From Lentisphaerota bacterium (GTDB lineage Bacteria; Verrucomicrobiota; Lentisphaeria; Victivallales; Victivallaceae), in the NCBI GenBank assembly GCA_017134815.1, contig CP071032.1:744001-808000 (forward strand): a stretch of DNA of 64,000 bases. The letters run 5' to 3'. Position 1 is the first letter of the stretch. Each line of letters begins with the position of its first letter. Positions 34,936-43,970 of this stretch are shown in pieces. The position numbers and the translations under genes were made by a program. Below the pieces are notes generated by a model. The model saw only the letters and a list, made by a program, of their open reading frames with translations, was not told the origin of the DNA and did not search any database.

Positions 34936-35961
34936 TTATTTTTTCTTTGTGTAATCAAACATAGTTGATGCAAAACCAAATGAGTCATCATTTTTATAAT
35001 CCTCATTGATGCTCCAGGCCATAATTCCTGCATATTGCTTAGTTGAAAAATTCGTTTCACATTTATCATATTGTGTTTTCATTTCTGACCAAATTGTACT
35101 GATAGGAGTATCAACTGGAACGCTTTCACCATTGCTATTTATATACCGATAAGGTGAATACCATGAAGCCGTAGAAGAATTGCTTGTGGGTTCTCCTAAG
35201 CATATTTGTGTTGATGATGGAATACTAATTCCAAAATTATTTTAGTCAATATAATTATTTACTATATAATTATAAATGTTATAAATGAAATCTACATTAC
35301 CTTGCATGTCAGCGTCATCATTCCATGTTATTGTTCCATCAGAATTAACCCCAAATCCGTTGTTATTATAGCATTGAATAAATATATAATCGAAGCAACC
35401 TTCTCTTATAGCTTCATCATAATCTGAGTTGTAGCCTGTTGTAACAAAAGCGACGTATATTTCGCCGTTATCATTAATAGCATTAACCTGTGGAGCAGCT
35501 GTAAGAAGTAAACTCGAATTTGCATCTTTAATTTCAGTTGCAAGCTGATATAAAATATCTTCTCCTACAGCTATTTCCAAGTCCAAATCTATGCCATCAA
35601 AACCTAAAGATGATGCATAGCTTGCCATATTTTTTGCAACAGCCGTAATGTCACTATTTCCGGGAGAGTATGTATTATTTGCTCCACCAAACGATAACAA
35701 GAATCTGATATTTGGATTATTTGATTTTGCATTATTAATTGCGTCTTCTAAATCTGATAAGGTATCGTAAGGACCATATTCATCTAAACTAATTTCAGTA
35801 TTTGTAACACTTGCAAAGGCAACAACAATTACATTATAATTATTATCCATAGCTTGGTCAAATGTAACATCTCCCCAAGTTTCCCAGTAGCCAACATGTA
35901 AGTTGGCAAAAGAAGAAAAGTGTACTATTTTTTTATTTTGCCCTTTTGATAAATTAATCAT
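34936..35961 (-). pseudogene. GH18 chitinase-like gene with one in-frame TAA
   Basis: This is a glycoside hydrolase family 18 domain. The catalytic motif FDGIDLDLE is intact (Asp122, Asp125, Asp127 and proton donor Glu129), as are FLLSFGGAN and FIQCYNNNG. Codon 240 is TAA (35242-35244). The same frame then continues for about 100 codons with SWYSPYRYINSNGESVPVD and GIMAWSINEDYKNDDSFGF, the terminal barrel strand of GH18, to a TAA at 34936. The break is therefore a single nonsense codon in an otherwise intact 341-codon frame. There is no signal peptide. A truncated product, readthrough, a recent mutation or a sequencing error are all possible. Confidence 0.85.
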
Positions 35962-36281
35962 TTGTGTACCTCTTCATATTTTTGCTTAAATTTTAATATT
36001 TTATTTAAAGCAACCTTCATGGTTATACTAATTACATATGAAGATTCAAAGAATAGTAAAACATTATGAAAAGTTTTTTTCTCCTTATATTATAGAACTT
36101 CAATACAGGTCCTGGAAAAAGTTGAAAATTTTGTGATCTTTTTCAGTTTTATCAATTATGCAGTAAGCGATGACCACTTGAGCTATAGAAATTTTCAAGA
36201 ATGCTACGAGAACTTACTGCACATAGACTAATTTGTTTTTTTACAAAGTTTCCAAAAGCTATTTTTGAAAGGATATTTAAA

Positions 36282-36533
36282 TTAATGACGGCACGAAACT
36301 GCCTCTCTATTAGAGACTAAGAATATATTGCAATTGCTGTACTCTCTGCAACAACAAGTACCTACATCAACGTTAACATAATAGTCTTTTGCTTTTTCAA
36401 GAGCTTGCGCTGAATTATTGAAGTATCCAAGAAAGATCCTATCCTTTCTCTCTTCAAGAAACAAACAACCTGCACTGTGAACTCTATGCACACCACGTCT
36501 ATCAGCTTTTACATTGACATAATAATGTTTCAT
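36282..36533 (-). CDS. small YYVN/GC-motif protein, paralogue 1
   Basis: The 83-residue protein reads MKHYYVNVKADRRGVHRVHS, AGCLFLEERKDRIFLGYFNN and a Cys cluster VGTCCCREYSNC. It is homologous to the protein at 37662-37865, sharing YYVN, H-VH--GC, FLG-F and a Cys cluster near the end. GAGAGGGA supports the start at 36533. It belongs to a small family I have seen only as hypothetical proteins; the Cys/His pattern suggests metal binding. Confidence 0.65.
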   Translation of the reverse strand: MKHYYVNVKADRRGVHRVHSAGCLFLEERKDRIFLGYFNNSAQALEKAKDYYVNVDVGTCCCREYSNCNIFLVSNREAVSCRH

Positions 36534-36563
36534 GGTAGTTCCCTCTCCTATAAATGCTTCCAA

Positions 36564-37039
36564 TTTATAATTATAAATTAATAAAACTTGATTGTCAATG
36601 GTTTGATTCTCTGAAACTTATAAAAAGTCTAATATTTGATAGATATAACACTATTACTCTAGAAAAAATAACTTGCGCCTTCCCATCTTTGCGATTATAT
36701 TATCTTTTGAAGGAATTTTAGTTAAGAAAAAAATAAATAATTTTAGGAGGAGAAAAGGCTTTTTCTCGTTAGCTGCGAACGCAACAATTTATTTGAAATC
36801 GATTTTCGCAACATCGATGGCTGTACTTCAGCAAAACGCCAAATTTTGAAGCAAAGCACAGTAGAATTAGATGTTGCGCTCGCATACTTTTGCGGGCGCA
36901 TTCTGTCTGTATGTGCTTTAGGTATTGGCGTACCTGCTGAGGTTGCAGCGGAATGCTGCCCGCTCTTTTTATAACGGCGGCCTAATTCTTGTAATTATTT
37001 CCTTTGATAAGTCATTACCAAACAAGAAAGTGCTGAATA
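36564..37039. other. intergenic region with local GC-rich hairpins, no recognised gene
   Basis: The middle (36770-36985) is richer in GC than its surroundings and contains short inverted repeats such as TGCGC / GCGCA near 36875-36901 and GCAGC / GCTGC near 36945. It may be the residue of an older insertion. No supported frame is present. Confidence 0.4.
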
Positions 37040-37555
37040 ATGTTGAATAGGTTGCCGTTTCCGAAATGTCTTTTTGTATTTTTTGTAATTTTTTGCTGCA
37101 ATTTGTCTAACGCTATTGTTTTATCAGATACTTCCAATAAAGCTAAATTCATGCGAAACCTCGTGATGAATGTTGAATATAAAACTGGGACCCTACTAAT
37201 ACTTGATTCCAATATTGCTGATCATATTGTTAAGAAATTCAAAGAAAACTACCGCAATGCTCAAGAAAAATATACAGGTAAAAAGTTTCTGATTAGCGGG
37301 ACAGTTTATAATTTAAAGCCAGATCCCAATAATAGAAGAGATGTGCTTTTTGAAGAGGATTATATCTGCATTAGTATCTTGATTCCGTATTTAAAGAGAA
37401 AGCGTTTTTGTCGGCGAATTCTGTGTTATATGAAATATGGTAAAGACTTCAAGGACGGGATCGTTGAAGGTGTGCATATTACGTTGAAAGGAAAGTTGGA
37501 TTTTGACTGCACTGTTAATGACCTGGCTTTTAGGGAGTGCGAGGTGGTGGAGTAA
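37040..37555 (+). CDS. secreted OB-fold protein (tRNA_anti-like)
   Basis: The 171-residue protein begins with a signal peptide (PFPKCLFVFFVIFCCNLSNA). The mature part has KFKENYRNAQEKYTGKKFLI, SGTVYNL and, at the end, HITLKGKLDFDCTVNDLAFR followed by ECEVVE. This is the arrangement of the small tRNA_anti-like OB-fold family: a helix with a K-Y-GK start, an I-GTV strand and a final C-x-V-x-D segment. The 3' third is duplicated at 38001-38141 with over 40 identical bases. The role of the family in bacteria is not known to me. Confidence 0.65.
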   Translation: MLNRLPFPKCLFVFFVIFCCNLSNAIVLSDTSNKAKFMRNLVMNVEYKTGTLLILDSNIADHIVKKFKENYRNAQEKYTGKKFLISGTVYNLKPDPNNRRDVLFEEDYICISILIPYLKRKRFCRRILCYMKYGKDFKDGIVEGVHITLKGKLDFDCTVNDLAFRECEVVE

Positions 37556-37570
37556 AGTAGAATATTAAAA

Positions 37571-37611
37571 CGCCCAACCTGATCAGAAAGTATCATATAT
37601 CAGGTTGGGCG
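37571..37611. terminator. bidirectional terminator between convergent genes
   Basis: A 13-bp stem (CGCCCAACCTGAT / ATCAGGTTGGGCG) lies between convergent genes. Four T residues follow on the minus strand. Confidence 0.75.
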
Positions 37612-37661
37612 GTGTAAAAAGAACTAATTTTTATTGCAAATCTGTTCGTGAATTATAAAAA

Positions 37662-37865
37662 TCATTTAGTGTGGCACTCTTTGCTGCAATAAGCACAGCC
37701 ATCCACGTCGTGAAAATACTTCTTAGCTTTTTTGACAGCATCGCGACAATTTGTAAAAGAACCAAGAAATTCCTTCTTTTCTACGATGCCCAACCATTCA
37801 CAACCTTCTTTATGAACTTCATGTTTTCCATTGCGATCATGTGCATTAACATAATAAAGAGCCAT
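37662..37865 (-). CDS. small YYVN/GC-motif protein, paralogue 2
   Basis: The 67-residue protein reads MALYYVNAHDRNGKHEVHKE, GCEWLGIVEKKEFLGSFTNC and ends VDGCAYCSKECHTK. The pattern YYVN, HEVHKEGC, a glycine-rich middle and a final GC-YC---CH recurs in a small hypothetical family, and the paralogue at 36282 shares it. AGGAAG precedes the start. It is probably a small cytosolic metal-binding protein; the function is unknown. Confidence 0.7.
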   Translation of the reverse strand: MALYYVNAHDRNGKHEVHKEGCEWLGIVEKKEFLGSFTNCRDAVKKAKKYFHDVDGCAYCSKECHTK

Positions 37866-38000
37866 TGCTCAACTTCCTGTAGCTATATCTTACTGCTAAC
37901 AATTATAATTCTAAAGGATGTAATTATCAAGTTGTTAGAGTAAGATAATCTGCCCTGAATCTTGGCTCTGTATTAAAAAGGGGATATTTTTGTTGGCTGA

Positions 38001-38141
38001 TTTGGGGCATATATTAAATATGGCAAAAACATTAAAGATAGTTTAGTCAAAGGTGTTTGGATTAAATTGAAAGGGATACTGGATTTTGACTGCACTGTTA
38101 ATGACCTGGCTTTTAGGGAGTATGAAATTATTGATGATTAA
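38001..38141 (+). pseudogene. duplicated 3' fragment of the OB-fold gene
   Basis: 46 codons in one frame read AYIKYGKNIKDS, VKGVWIKLKGILDFDCTVND and LAFREYEIIDD. It is the last third of the gene at 37040-37555; 42 bases around the DFDCTVNDLAFR codons are identical. No start or signal sequence is present, so it is a partial duplication. Confidence 0.85.
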
Positions 38142-38324
38142 TGGTGCAAAATATCCTTGGGTGATAAGTTTTGATTGAGATCATGGGAATTGGTTTATTT
38201 TAGTAATACTCATACTACCTTTGTGTGTAATACAATAATTGACAATTCTGTAAAAAGATATTTTTTATTAAAAGCTGATAATAAGACAGGGGAATAAAAT
38301 TCAACAGTTGAGTAAGGAGATGCA

Positions 38325-39896
38325 ATGAGAAAATCATTGTATGTAGTAATTTTCTTTTTCGTAGTTTTTTTATCAGCAACCGTTTCAAGAGCGGAAAAAT
38401 GTTCAAAGTGTGGAAAAGAGGCTGATTTGGACAATGTTGACAGTTTAGAATTAGAATTCAGGCAGATGTATCTGGATAAAGTAAAGGATTACATCAGTTC
38501 AAAGCATTCTGGATTAATCAACAGTAATAGTCTTTTAACTATGGATATTCTTTGTGAGCTTTTTAATATTCCAGCAAGAAAAGCTCTTTATGAAGATGAT
38601 GACACTTTTGAATTATTGAAGCAAGCTGAAGACCAGTTACAGGCTGAAAGAATGAATAAATCAATTGGCGATACTCTTCCCTATGAAAAAGTAAGAGCCG
38701 ATATCAGGGATACTCTGCCAGGCCTTAGGCTTGAAGATGACTTTCAGGGCTGGCTTTATGAGGCACCTCAAAATGGTGTAATTGGATTTGCACTTAATGA
38801 TCTGAAAGTTAAACCGGAAGTTAAAATAGAAAGAGTATGTAATAAATGTAGAATGTTTGAGCTGGATTTAAATTATAATGAATTAAAAAGTTTAAATATC
38901 AAGCTGCCAACAAATATTCAACTCGCCCTTAAATTGGATAAAATAGTTAAAAGTTCTGATATTGTGATACTGTTGAGTACGATGAACGCAGCAGATCATT
39001 TATTGCAAAGTTACTTAAGACTTTTCAGCAATGAACGATTTGTTTTGGGACTGGATGCATACGATGGCAGTCCTGACTGGTCTAATCCTGAAATTAATAA
39101 GCAAGTACTTGAGGCAGTACATGAAACTATCAACAAACAATGTGATAATAATTTCCCTCCAGTATTATCCACGCTAATAACTGAGTTTGGCTTTCCAACT
39201 TTAACTTTTGATAAATATCACCCGACTAGGAGTCATGTCCACAGCATAAGATTCCCTTATGGAAGTGTTGACTTTGCCAACATGCGCGAAAACATTGTTA
39301 GCTTTCTTGAAGCACGCTGCCCTAATGCTGTCTGTTTTGGTGCTGCCACTGCAATTACTCATTTGGCAAATTACCCAGACTACGATAAACTACTTGAACA
39401 ACATTATGATTTACTAAAGACTGCTCATGAACAATGTTATACAGACGGCCGTATGATTCCCACTTTAGAAGAGTTTAAAACTTCAGGACAACGGATTGCG
39501 CATGTTATGTCTTACTCACTTATCGATGCAAAAGTTGTTCGGGATATCATGACGGACAAAATCTGTAATTACTACAAAGCAATTAATAGCAGCCCTTATT
39601 ATAAAGTTCCATTCATTCTTTTATTGGATGAGCAGTATGGGGTATGGGTAAAAAAAAGAAAGCGTGACTATAGCTACATGGTTCATAAATATTCAGACAG
39701 TGAAAAGGAGATGTTGATTCAGAACCTGATTAAAGATAAGCTTTCCAAAATGGGACTTAAAAATCAAAAAGTTACCACTATTTTGGTCGAATGTGGCCCT
39801 CCGACTATTTTTTCTAAAGAGAAAAATGAATTATTAAATGATTATTGCCTGGATTTTGTTGTGAGAGCAAATCGTCTTCCTAGTTATAATTTTTAA
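38325..39896 (+). CDS. large secreted protein with CxxC N-terminus
   Basis: The 523-residue protein has a signal peptide (MRKSLYVVIFFFVVFLSATV) and then EKCSKCGKEADLDNVDSLEL. The N-terminal 50 residues are paralogous to the protein at 22044 (KSLY, CxxC, LE-FRQMY). A second CxxC-type pair (RVCNKCRMFEL) is near residue 173. The rest is mixed alpha/beta with no recognised motif: NAADHLLQSYLRLFSNERFV, then HSIRFPYGSVDFANMRENIV, then VTTILVECGPPTIFSKEKN. AAGGAG precedes ATG 38325. It is cargo of unknown function. Confidence 0.7.
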   Translation: MRKSLYVVIFFFVVFLSATVSRAEKCSKCGKEADLDNVDSLELEFRQMYLDKVKDYISSKHSGLINSNSLLTMDILCELFNIPARKALYEDDDTFELLKQAEDQLQAERMNKSIGDTLPYEKVRADIRDTLPGLRLEDDFQGWLYEAPQNGVIGFALNDLKVKPEVKIERVCNKCRMFELDLNYNELKSLNIKLPTNIQLALKLDKIVKSSDIVILLSTMNAADHLLQSYLRLFSNERFVLGLDAYDGSPDWSNPEINKQVLEAVHETINKQCDNNFPPVLSTLITEFGFPTLTFDKYHPTRSHVHSIRFPYGSVDFANMRENIVSFLEARCPNAVCFGAATAITHLANYPDYDKLLEQHYDLLKTAHEQCYTDGRMIPTLEEFKTSGQRIAHVMSYSLIDAKVVRDIMTDKICNYYKAINSSPYYKVPFILLLDEQYGVWVKKRKRDYSYMVHKYSDSEKEMLIQNLIKDKLSKMGLKNQKVTTILVECGPPTIFSKEKNELLNDYCLDFVVRANRLPSYNF

Positions 39897-39903
39897 CAAT
39901 ATT

Positions 39904-39935
39904 AATAGAGTTCATATTTTTATATGAACTCTATT
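39904..39935 (+). terminator. intrinsic terminator with 14-bp stem
   Basis: AATAGAGTTCATAT pairs perfectly with ATATGAACTCTATT around TTTT, 7 bases after the stop of the secreted-protein gene, with GTTTTC after it. Confidence 0.9.
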
Positions 39936-40049
39936 GTTTTCTTTAGAAGATGCTCAGTGAGTTTTAGAACTTTGTAAATAGCAATATGAAAAAAATGTTT
40001 AATACTTATTCTGTTGTTAATAATTTTGCTTTTTAATGCTTGAAGGTAG

Positions 40050-40292
40050 ATAAAATGTGCAGTCCCAAATGACAGCTCTTCTTACAGCAGAGTTATCCGC
40101 AATTTTGTCAGGATAAAAGAATGGTCTTTAACTGATGAATACGAAGCAGCGCTATCGCCAAATCCTACATTAAATATTATTCGACTGCTAAAAGACTTTA
40201 CACGTGATAGGCGAAAATCTGAATGGCCTTACATTTATTTAAAGAAAGAGTTAACAAATACAGATAGTCGCAATTTATTTTTCAAAGCTTGA
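40050..40292 (+). pseudogene. frame without a start codon, possible gene remnant
   Basis: 80 open codons read SYSRVIRNFVRIKEWSLTDE, YEAALSPNPTLNIIRLLKDF and RKSEWPYIYLKKELTNTD before TGA. The composition is protein-like, but no ATG, GTG or TTG start is available after the upstream TAG. I do not recognise it; it is probably the 3' end of a lost gene. Confidence 0.35.
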
Positions 40293-40683
40293 CTATCTGT
40301 ATTTACATAGCAAGGATCCAACCTTAAATTTGTATAATATTACAAAAATAAAAAAAGACATTTAATGGTTGCGCAAAAGATGTGATTTTTTTGTTATGTT
40401 TACTCTCCAAAATGATAACCTCGAAGAAGGCACGGTAGATAGTTTTAGTGTTGATGCTGTGATTGATGGACACTGATTCGATCCTTTGATTATAATGTTT
40501 TACACAAAGCAGGTAGCCTGGGAAAGTTAATTGGAGTAACAACCGTATAAAATGAGCTTATCAACGGGGAATGGCGTACTTCAATGATAGATATGAAAGA
40601 TTATGATATTTAAGTTACTTGGATTAAAATTAACTCACAATTTTTGAACTAACTGCTTTACTTAATGATTGATGATCATTTTA

Positions 40684-40868
40684 AAAGGTACTGTGAAAGG
40701 ATTTGGAGGTTTAGAGGTGGGGGGACCCCCGCCCGGTTTAAACAAATTTTTCACTTTTTTATTTAGGGGCACAAGTTGTAAGTTATTAGTAATTAATGCA
40801 TTTACTTGGTTTTAAAATGTACCCGGGGTACAAATTGAGCTCAAAGGGGGGTACAAAAGGGGTACAAA
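40684..40868. repeat. palindrome array of GGTACA/TGTACC sites, copy 2
   Basis: Repeats 26595-26772 with small differences. TGTACCC-G-GGGTACA at 40818-40832 matches the palindrome of copy 1 with only the central base changed, and two GGGGTACAAA half-sites follow at 40848 and 40859. The GGGGGGACCCCC and GTTTAAAC blocks are also present. Confidence 0.75.
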
Positions 40869-41758
40869 TCTACAGATATTGTCAATTATTTTGCTGAAAT
40901 AACTTCCTGCACGTTAATGTCACAACATCAATATAGTAAGTCTCTTTCTTGATTCAAAAGAGCGAAAATGGTTTACTTTTATATTTTCAATGAAACGTAG
41001 GCAGAAGGTTGAAGTAAAAAAAGGTGAAATTTTTTATGCCTTTAGTTATTTATTTTGCTTTTAAAAGGTAAATCTTTTATTTTAGATTGCCCGGTTACTT
41101 TTCTACTACTCTGAAGTAAATTTAAGCGCATTATCGAAGTGTCGATCCCCAAAGAGTTATTTCGATAGTGAGTTGGAAAAAATTAATCACTAGTTTATCC
41201 AAATTAAAAGGCCTGCTTATATGGGAAATATTGTCATTCAATTAACATGGAAATCCTCAAGATTGAAACCATCTCCAACTAGTTTTACAGTAGTCAATGA
41301 TATCGCTTTAGAGAATGGTAGATATTAGATTAGTAGACTCTGTACTACTCTGGTTTTGAATAATATGTGATACGTTCTTATAATAGACACTCTCCTTACC
41401 TTTTGAAGCTTGAATTTAATTTGATTGCATTTAGATGTTCGATCACTTTCAAGTAACAAAATTTTTTTATATAATTTTAGATACTTCTTTCCATTTTATA
41501 ATAATAAATATTATTTTTGACAAAGGCTAAATTTCATAGTAAAACTGCCTCTTTTGAGGGAAAATTAAAATTTGAAATTAAATATTTTATGAATACTATT
41601 AAATTAATACCGGATATTTTGTCTATTTATGTAACACAAATGAACAAATTAGGAATCCCTTCTTTCCAATAAATATCTAGCTTGGCCGTTCTAGATTAAT
41701 TGATTAGCAATTTCATGAAATGTGATATTTGTATAGAGATTTTATAGAATATAGTAAC

Positions 41759-43210
41759 ATGGGTATTAGACTAAAAATGAGAAAATTTAATTCTAGAAAA
41801 AAGACGGTTACACCAAAAACAATAGACATTGGAAAAAGTATAATCGGGACAAGTTGGGATTACCAGCATACTCCTTGGACAGGAAATATGCTAAGACATA
41901 TAATAATCCAATCTAATAATATTTGGCGTGCAATTGACTATTCTCGAACATATATCTATACTAATTTTGATATCAATGGACTGCATTCCGAGCTTTCAAT
42001 ATTCAAAGACAGTAACAGCAATTGTGTAAAAGAGGTCTTAAGTTGCAGATCAAAAAATGTAAATTCCGTTAGAAAATTAGCAAAAAAATATGCGTCAAAA
42101 ATAGATGGTCTTATATTGCCTGGAGGTGAAAACGTAGAGCCATGGCTTTATGGAAGACGAATGAATCGCACTGAAGAGGCTAGTTACAATAGAGACTTTT
42201 TATTTAGAACAATGCTAGAGCTTTTTATAACAAATTATTGCTATCAATCAGGAAAACCAATCATGGGCATTTGCAGAGGCTGCCAATTACTTTCAGTCTT
42301 CTTTGGCGGCTCGCTCATCGATGTTGAAGGACATCACAGAGTAACACATAAAAAGTTTAAGTTTCAGCCAAGAACTATTTTAGGTAATATACAGAGTCAA
42401 AAAAACGATGCGTATAATGCAAGAGCTTTTCATCACCAAGCGGTAAACCCGCAATCGCTGTCTTCTTTGCTTCAAGTGGCAGGTAAATTTAATGGTGTCA
42501 TCAAAGGCTTTGAAAGCCAATACGCGGGATTGATATTTGGATTACAGGTTCACCCTGAATTTCATTATCGCTATAAAACAACTGGCTTCACTGATATCAA
42601 AGGATTTCCTTTGCGATTATTCAAATATTATTTTGATGCAGTCGAGGTCTATCGTCGTAAGAAGTATACATTAAATCAACTGCTAAAAACTAGAAGAATG
42701 CTTAGTCCATATAGTTCAGAGATTAGCCTTAGTTCATTAGATAGTCTTGAAGAGTTTGACTATTTTATTATAAATGGTAAGCCGGACCTTATTCAGTTGC
42801 TAAAAGCATGTAAAAAATCTTTAGGAAGCTTTGTGCGGACAAGAAGAGATCTTAAAAGTGCAATGTTTGATTCAATTTATTCTACAATAAACAGAACAAG
42901 TCAAATAACGGTTGAGGAATTTGATTCTTTTCTTAAAGATATAGTATTAATTGCCATCACGCCTCGCACAACATATAGTTTTTTAGGTATTAGAAGAACG
43001 CAAACTTCGTCGGGAACAAGGTGTTTGAATTTTATTAATTCCACTAAACATATGAGAGATACGATAAGAGCTTCAATCAAAAAAAGGAGTAATAGATTAA
43101 ATTATAGTGACTTATACAAGTATGTCAATGCAACACGTGAAAAGGTTTCTAATAAAAAGTTTATGAGGCAGTTAGCGTTTGGAATTGATACAAAAGGAAT
43201 TGCAGATTAG
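41759..43210 (+). CDS. class I glutamine amidotransferase / peptidase C26-like protein
   Basis: The protein has about 483 residues. The N-terminal half is a gamma-glutamyl hydrolase-type (PuuD-like) domain. It contains KSIIGTSWDYQ, DGLILPGGENVEPWLYG, then the nucleophile elbow MGICRGCQLL (Cys172), FFGGSLIDVEGHHRVTH and LQVHPEFHYR (His265, Glu267). The C-terminal 200 residues are a Lys/Ser-rich extension that I do not recognise. No biosynthetic partner gene is adjacent, so it probably acts on its own as a gamma-glutamyl hydrolase. ATG 41759 is chosen over a TTG at 41729; neither has a good SD. The gene is very AT-rich, and a strong terminator follows. Confidence 0.8.
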   Translation: MGIRLKMRKFNSRKKTVTPKTIDIGKSIIGTSWDYQHTPWTGNMLRHIIIQSNNIWRAIDYSRTYIYTNFDINGLHSELSIFKDSNSNCVKEVLSCRSKNVNSVRKLAKKYASKIDGLILPGGENVEPWLYGRRMNRTEEASYNRDFLFRTMLELFITNYCYQSGKPIMGICRGCQLLSVFFGGSLIDVEGHHRVTHKKFKFQPRTILGNIQSQKNDAYNARAFHHQAVNPQSLSSLLQVAGKFNGVIKGFESQYAGLIFGLQVHPEFHYRYKTTGFTDIKGFPLRLFKYYFDAVEVYRRKKYTLNQLLKTRRMLSPYSSEISLSSLDSLEEFDYFIINGKPDLIQLLKACKKSLGSFVRTRRDLKSAMFDSIYSTINRTSQITVEEFDSFLKDIVLIAITPRTTYSFLGIRRTQTSSGTRCLNFINSTKHMRDTIRASIKKRSNRLNYSDLYKYVNATREKVSNKKFMRQLAFGIDTKGIAD

Positions 43211-43325
43211 CCAGATAATGCCTAATTTTAAAGACGAGTTTGATTAGGTATGAAACTGTTATAATCTTCATAGAATGTATGCTAAACATATATTCAAGTA
43301 GACTAATAGTTGAAGTATTCGATCG

Positions 43326-43355
43326 ACGAGCGATCCCGGTTACGGGATCGCTCGT
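43326..43355 (+). terminator. 13-bp-stem terminator
   Basis: ACGAGCGATCCCG pairs perfectly with CGGGATCGCTCGT around GTTA, followed by TTTAGAGTTT. It lies 116 bases after the amidotransferase stop. The stem is strikingly GC-rich for this AT-rich region. Confidence 0.8.
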
Positions 43356-43970
43356 TTAGAGTTTAAGAGGGTTTTATAAATTTTTTTATGAATTTAGGTG
43401 TGAGTTCAATCCAATTTCTGCATATTCATGAGAGAGAACGTATTTTAATTCGTTCTGAATATTTTTAGCAATTTTTTTCACTATATTCATGCAAGTATCT
43501 TTCTCTTTTTAGACTTGTTGTTGATCAAGGCTCATATTTCAAAATTGGAAATGAGTTTTCACTGTGATGTCTCTTATTAAGTTTTCAAATATTATTGGAC
43601 TTCTTCTTTTATTTGCATAAATTTTTCATCATGAGTCCACTTTCTTAGGATCATGAATTTTTCCTACTTAAAAACTGCTTCAATTAAAGGTATTTTTGAG
43701 TGAAAGCAATATAGCCGCATATTGATATCTTTACTCAATATTTAACTAAAATATTGGAAAAGGATAAATCAGAAAAAGATTGGTATAATGACTTAGTAAA
43801 TTAAATACATACATAAAAATATGCTAAATTTTTTATGTATAAAGCTTGCCTAATAAAAGTTAGGAATTTAACTTAAAGGGTGATTTTGTAACTAGAGAAA
43901 ACTTTAGCTCTAAACAACAGCAGCCTTTAAGGAAGACAATCCTAAAGGGAAATAAATTATGGGAGAAATT
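43356..43970. other. 615-base intergenic region
   Basis: AT-rich; no supported frame. It should hold the promoter of the following pair of secreted-protein genes, but I cannot place it. Confidence 0.4.

Larger units (their letters stand above)
39936..41758. other. 1.8-kb region with a repeat array and one headless frame
   Basis: It holds the second copy of the palindrome array (40684-40868) and a 5'-truncated frame at 40050-40292. An AAAAAAGGTGAAATTTTTT block near 41017 resembles the end of junction copy B. I see nothing else supportable. Confidence 0.5.

Noticed and set aside
31259..35961. Altered genetic code (stop codon recoding)
   Set aside because: In-frame stops in two genes are of different kinds (TGA, TGA, TAA), other element genes use these codons as normal stops, and nearby genes show frameshifts and deletions typical of decay.
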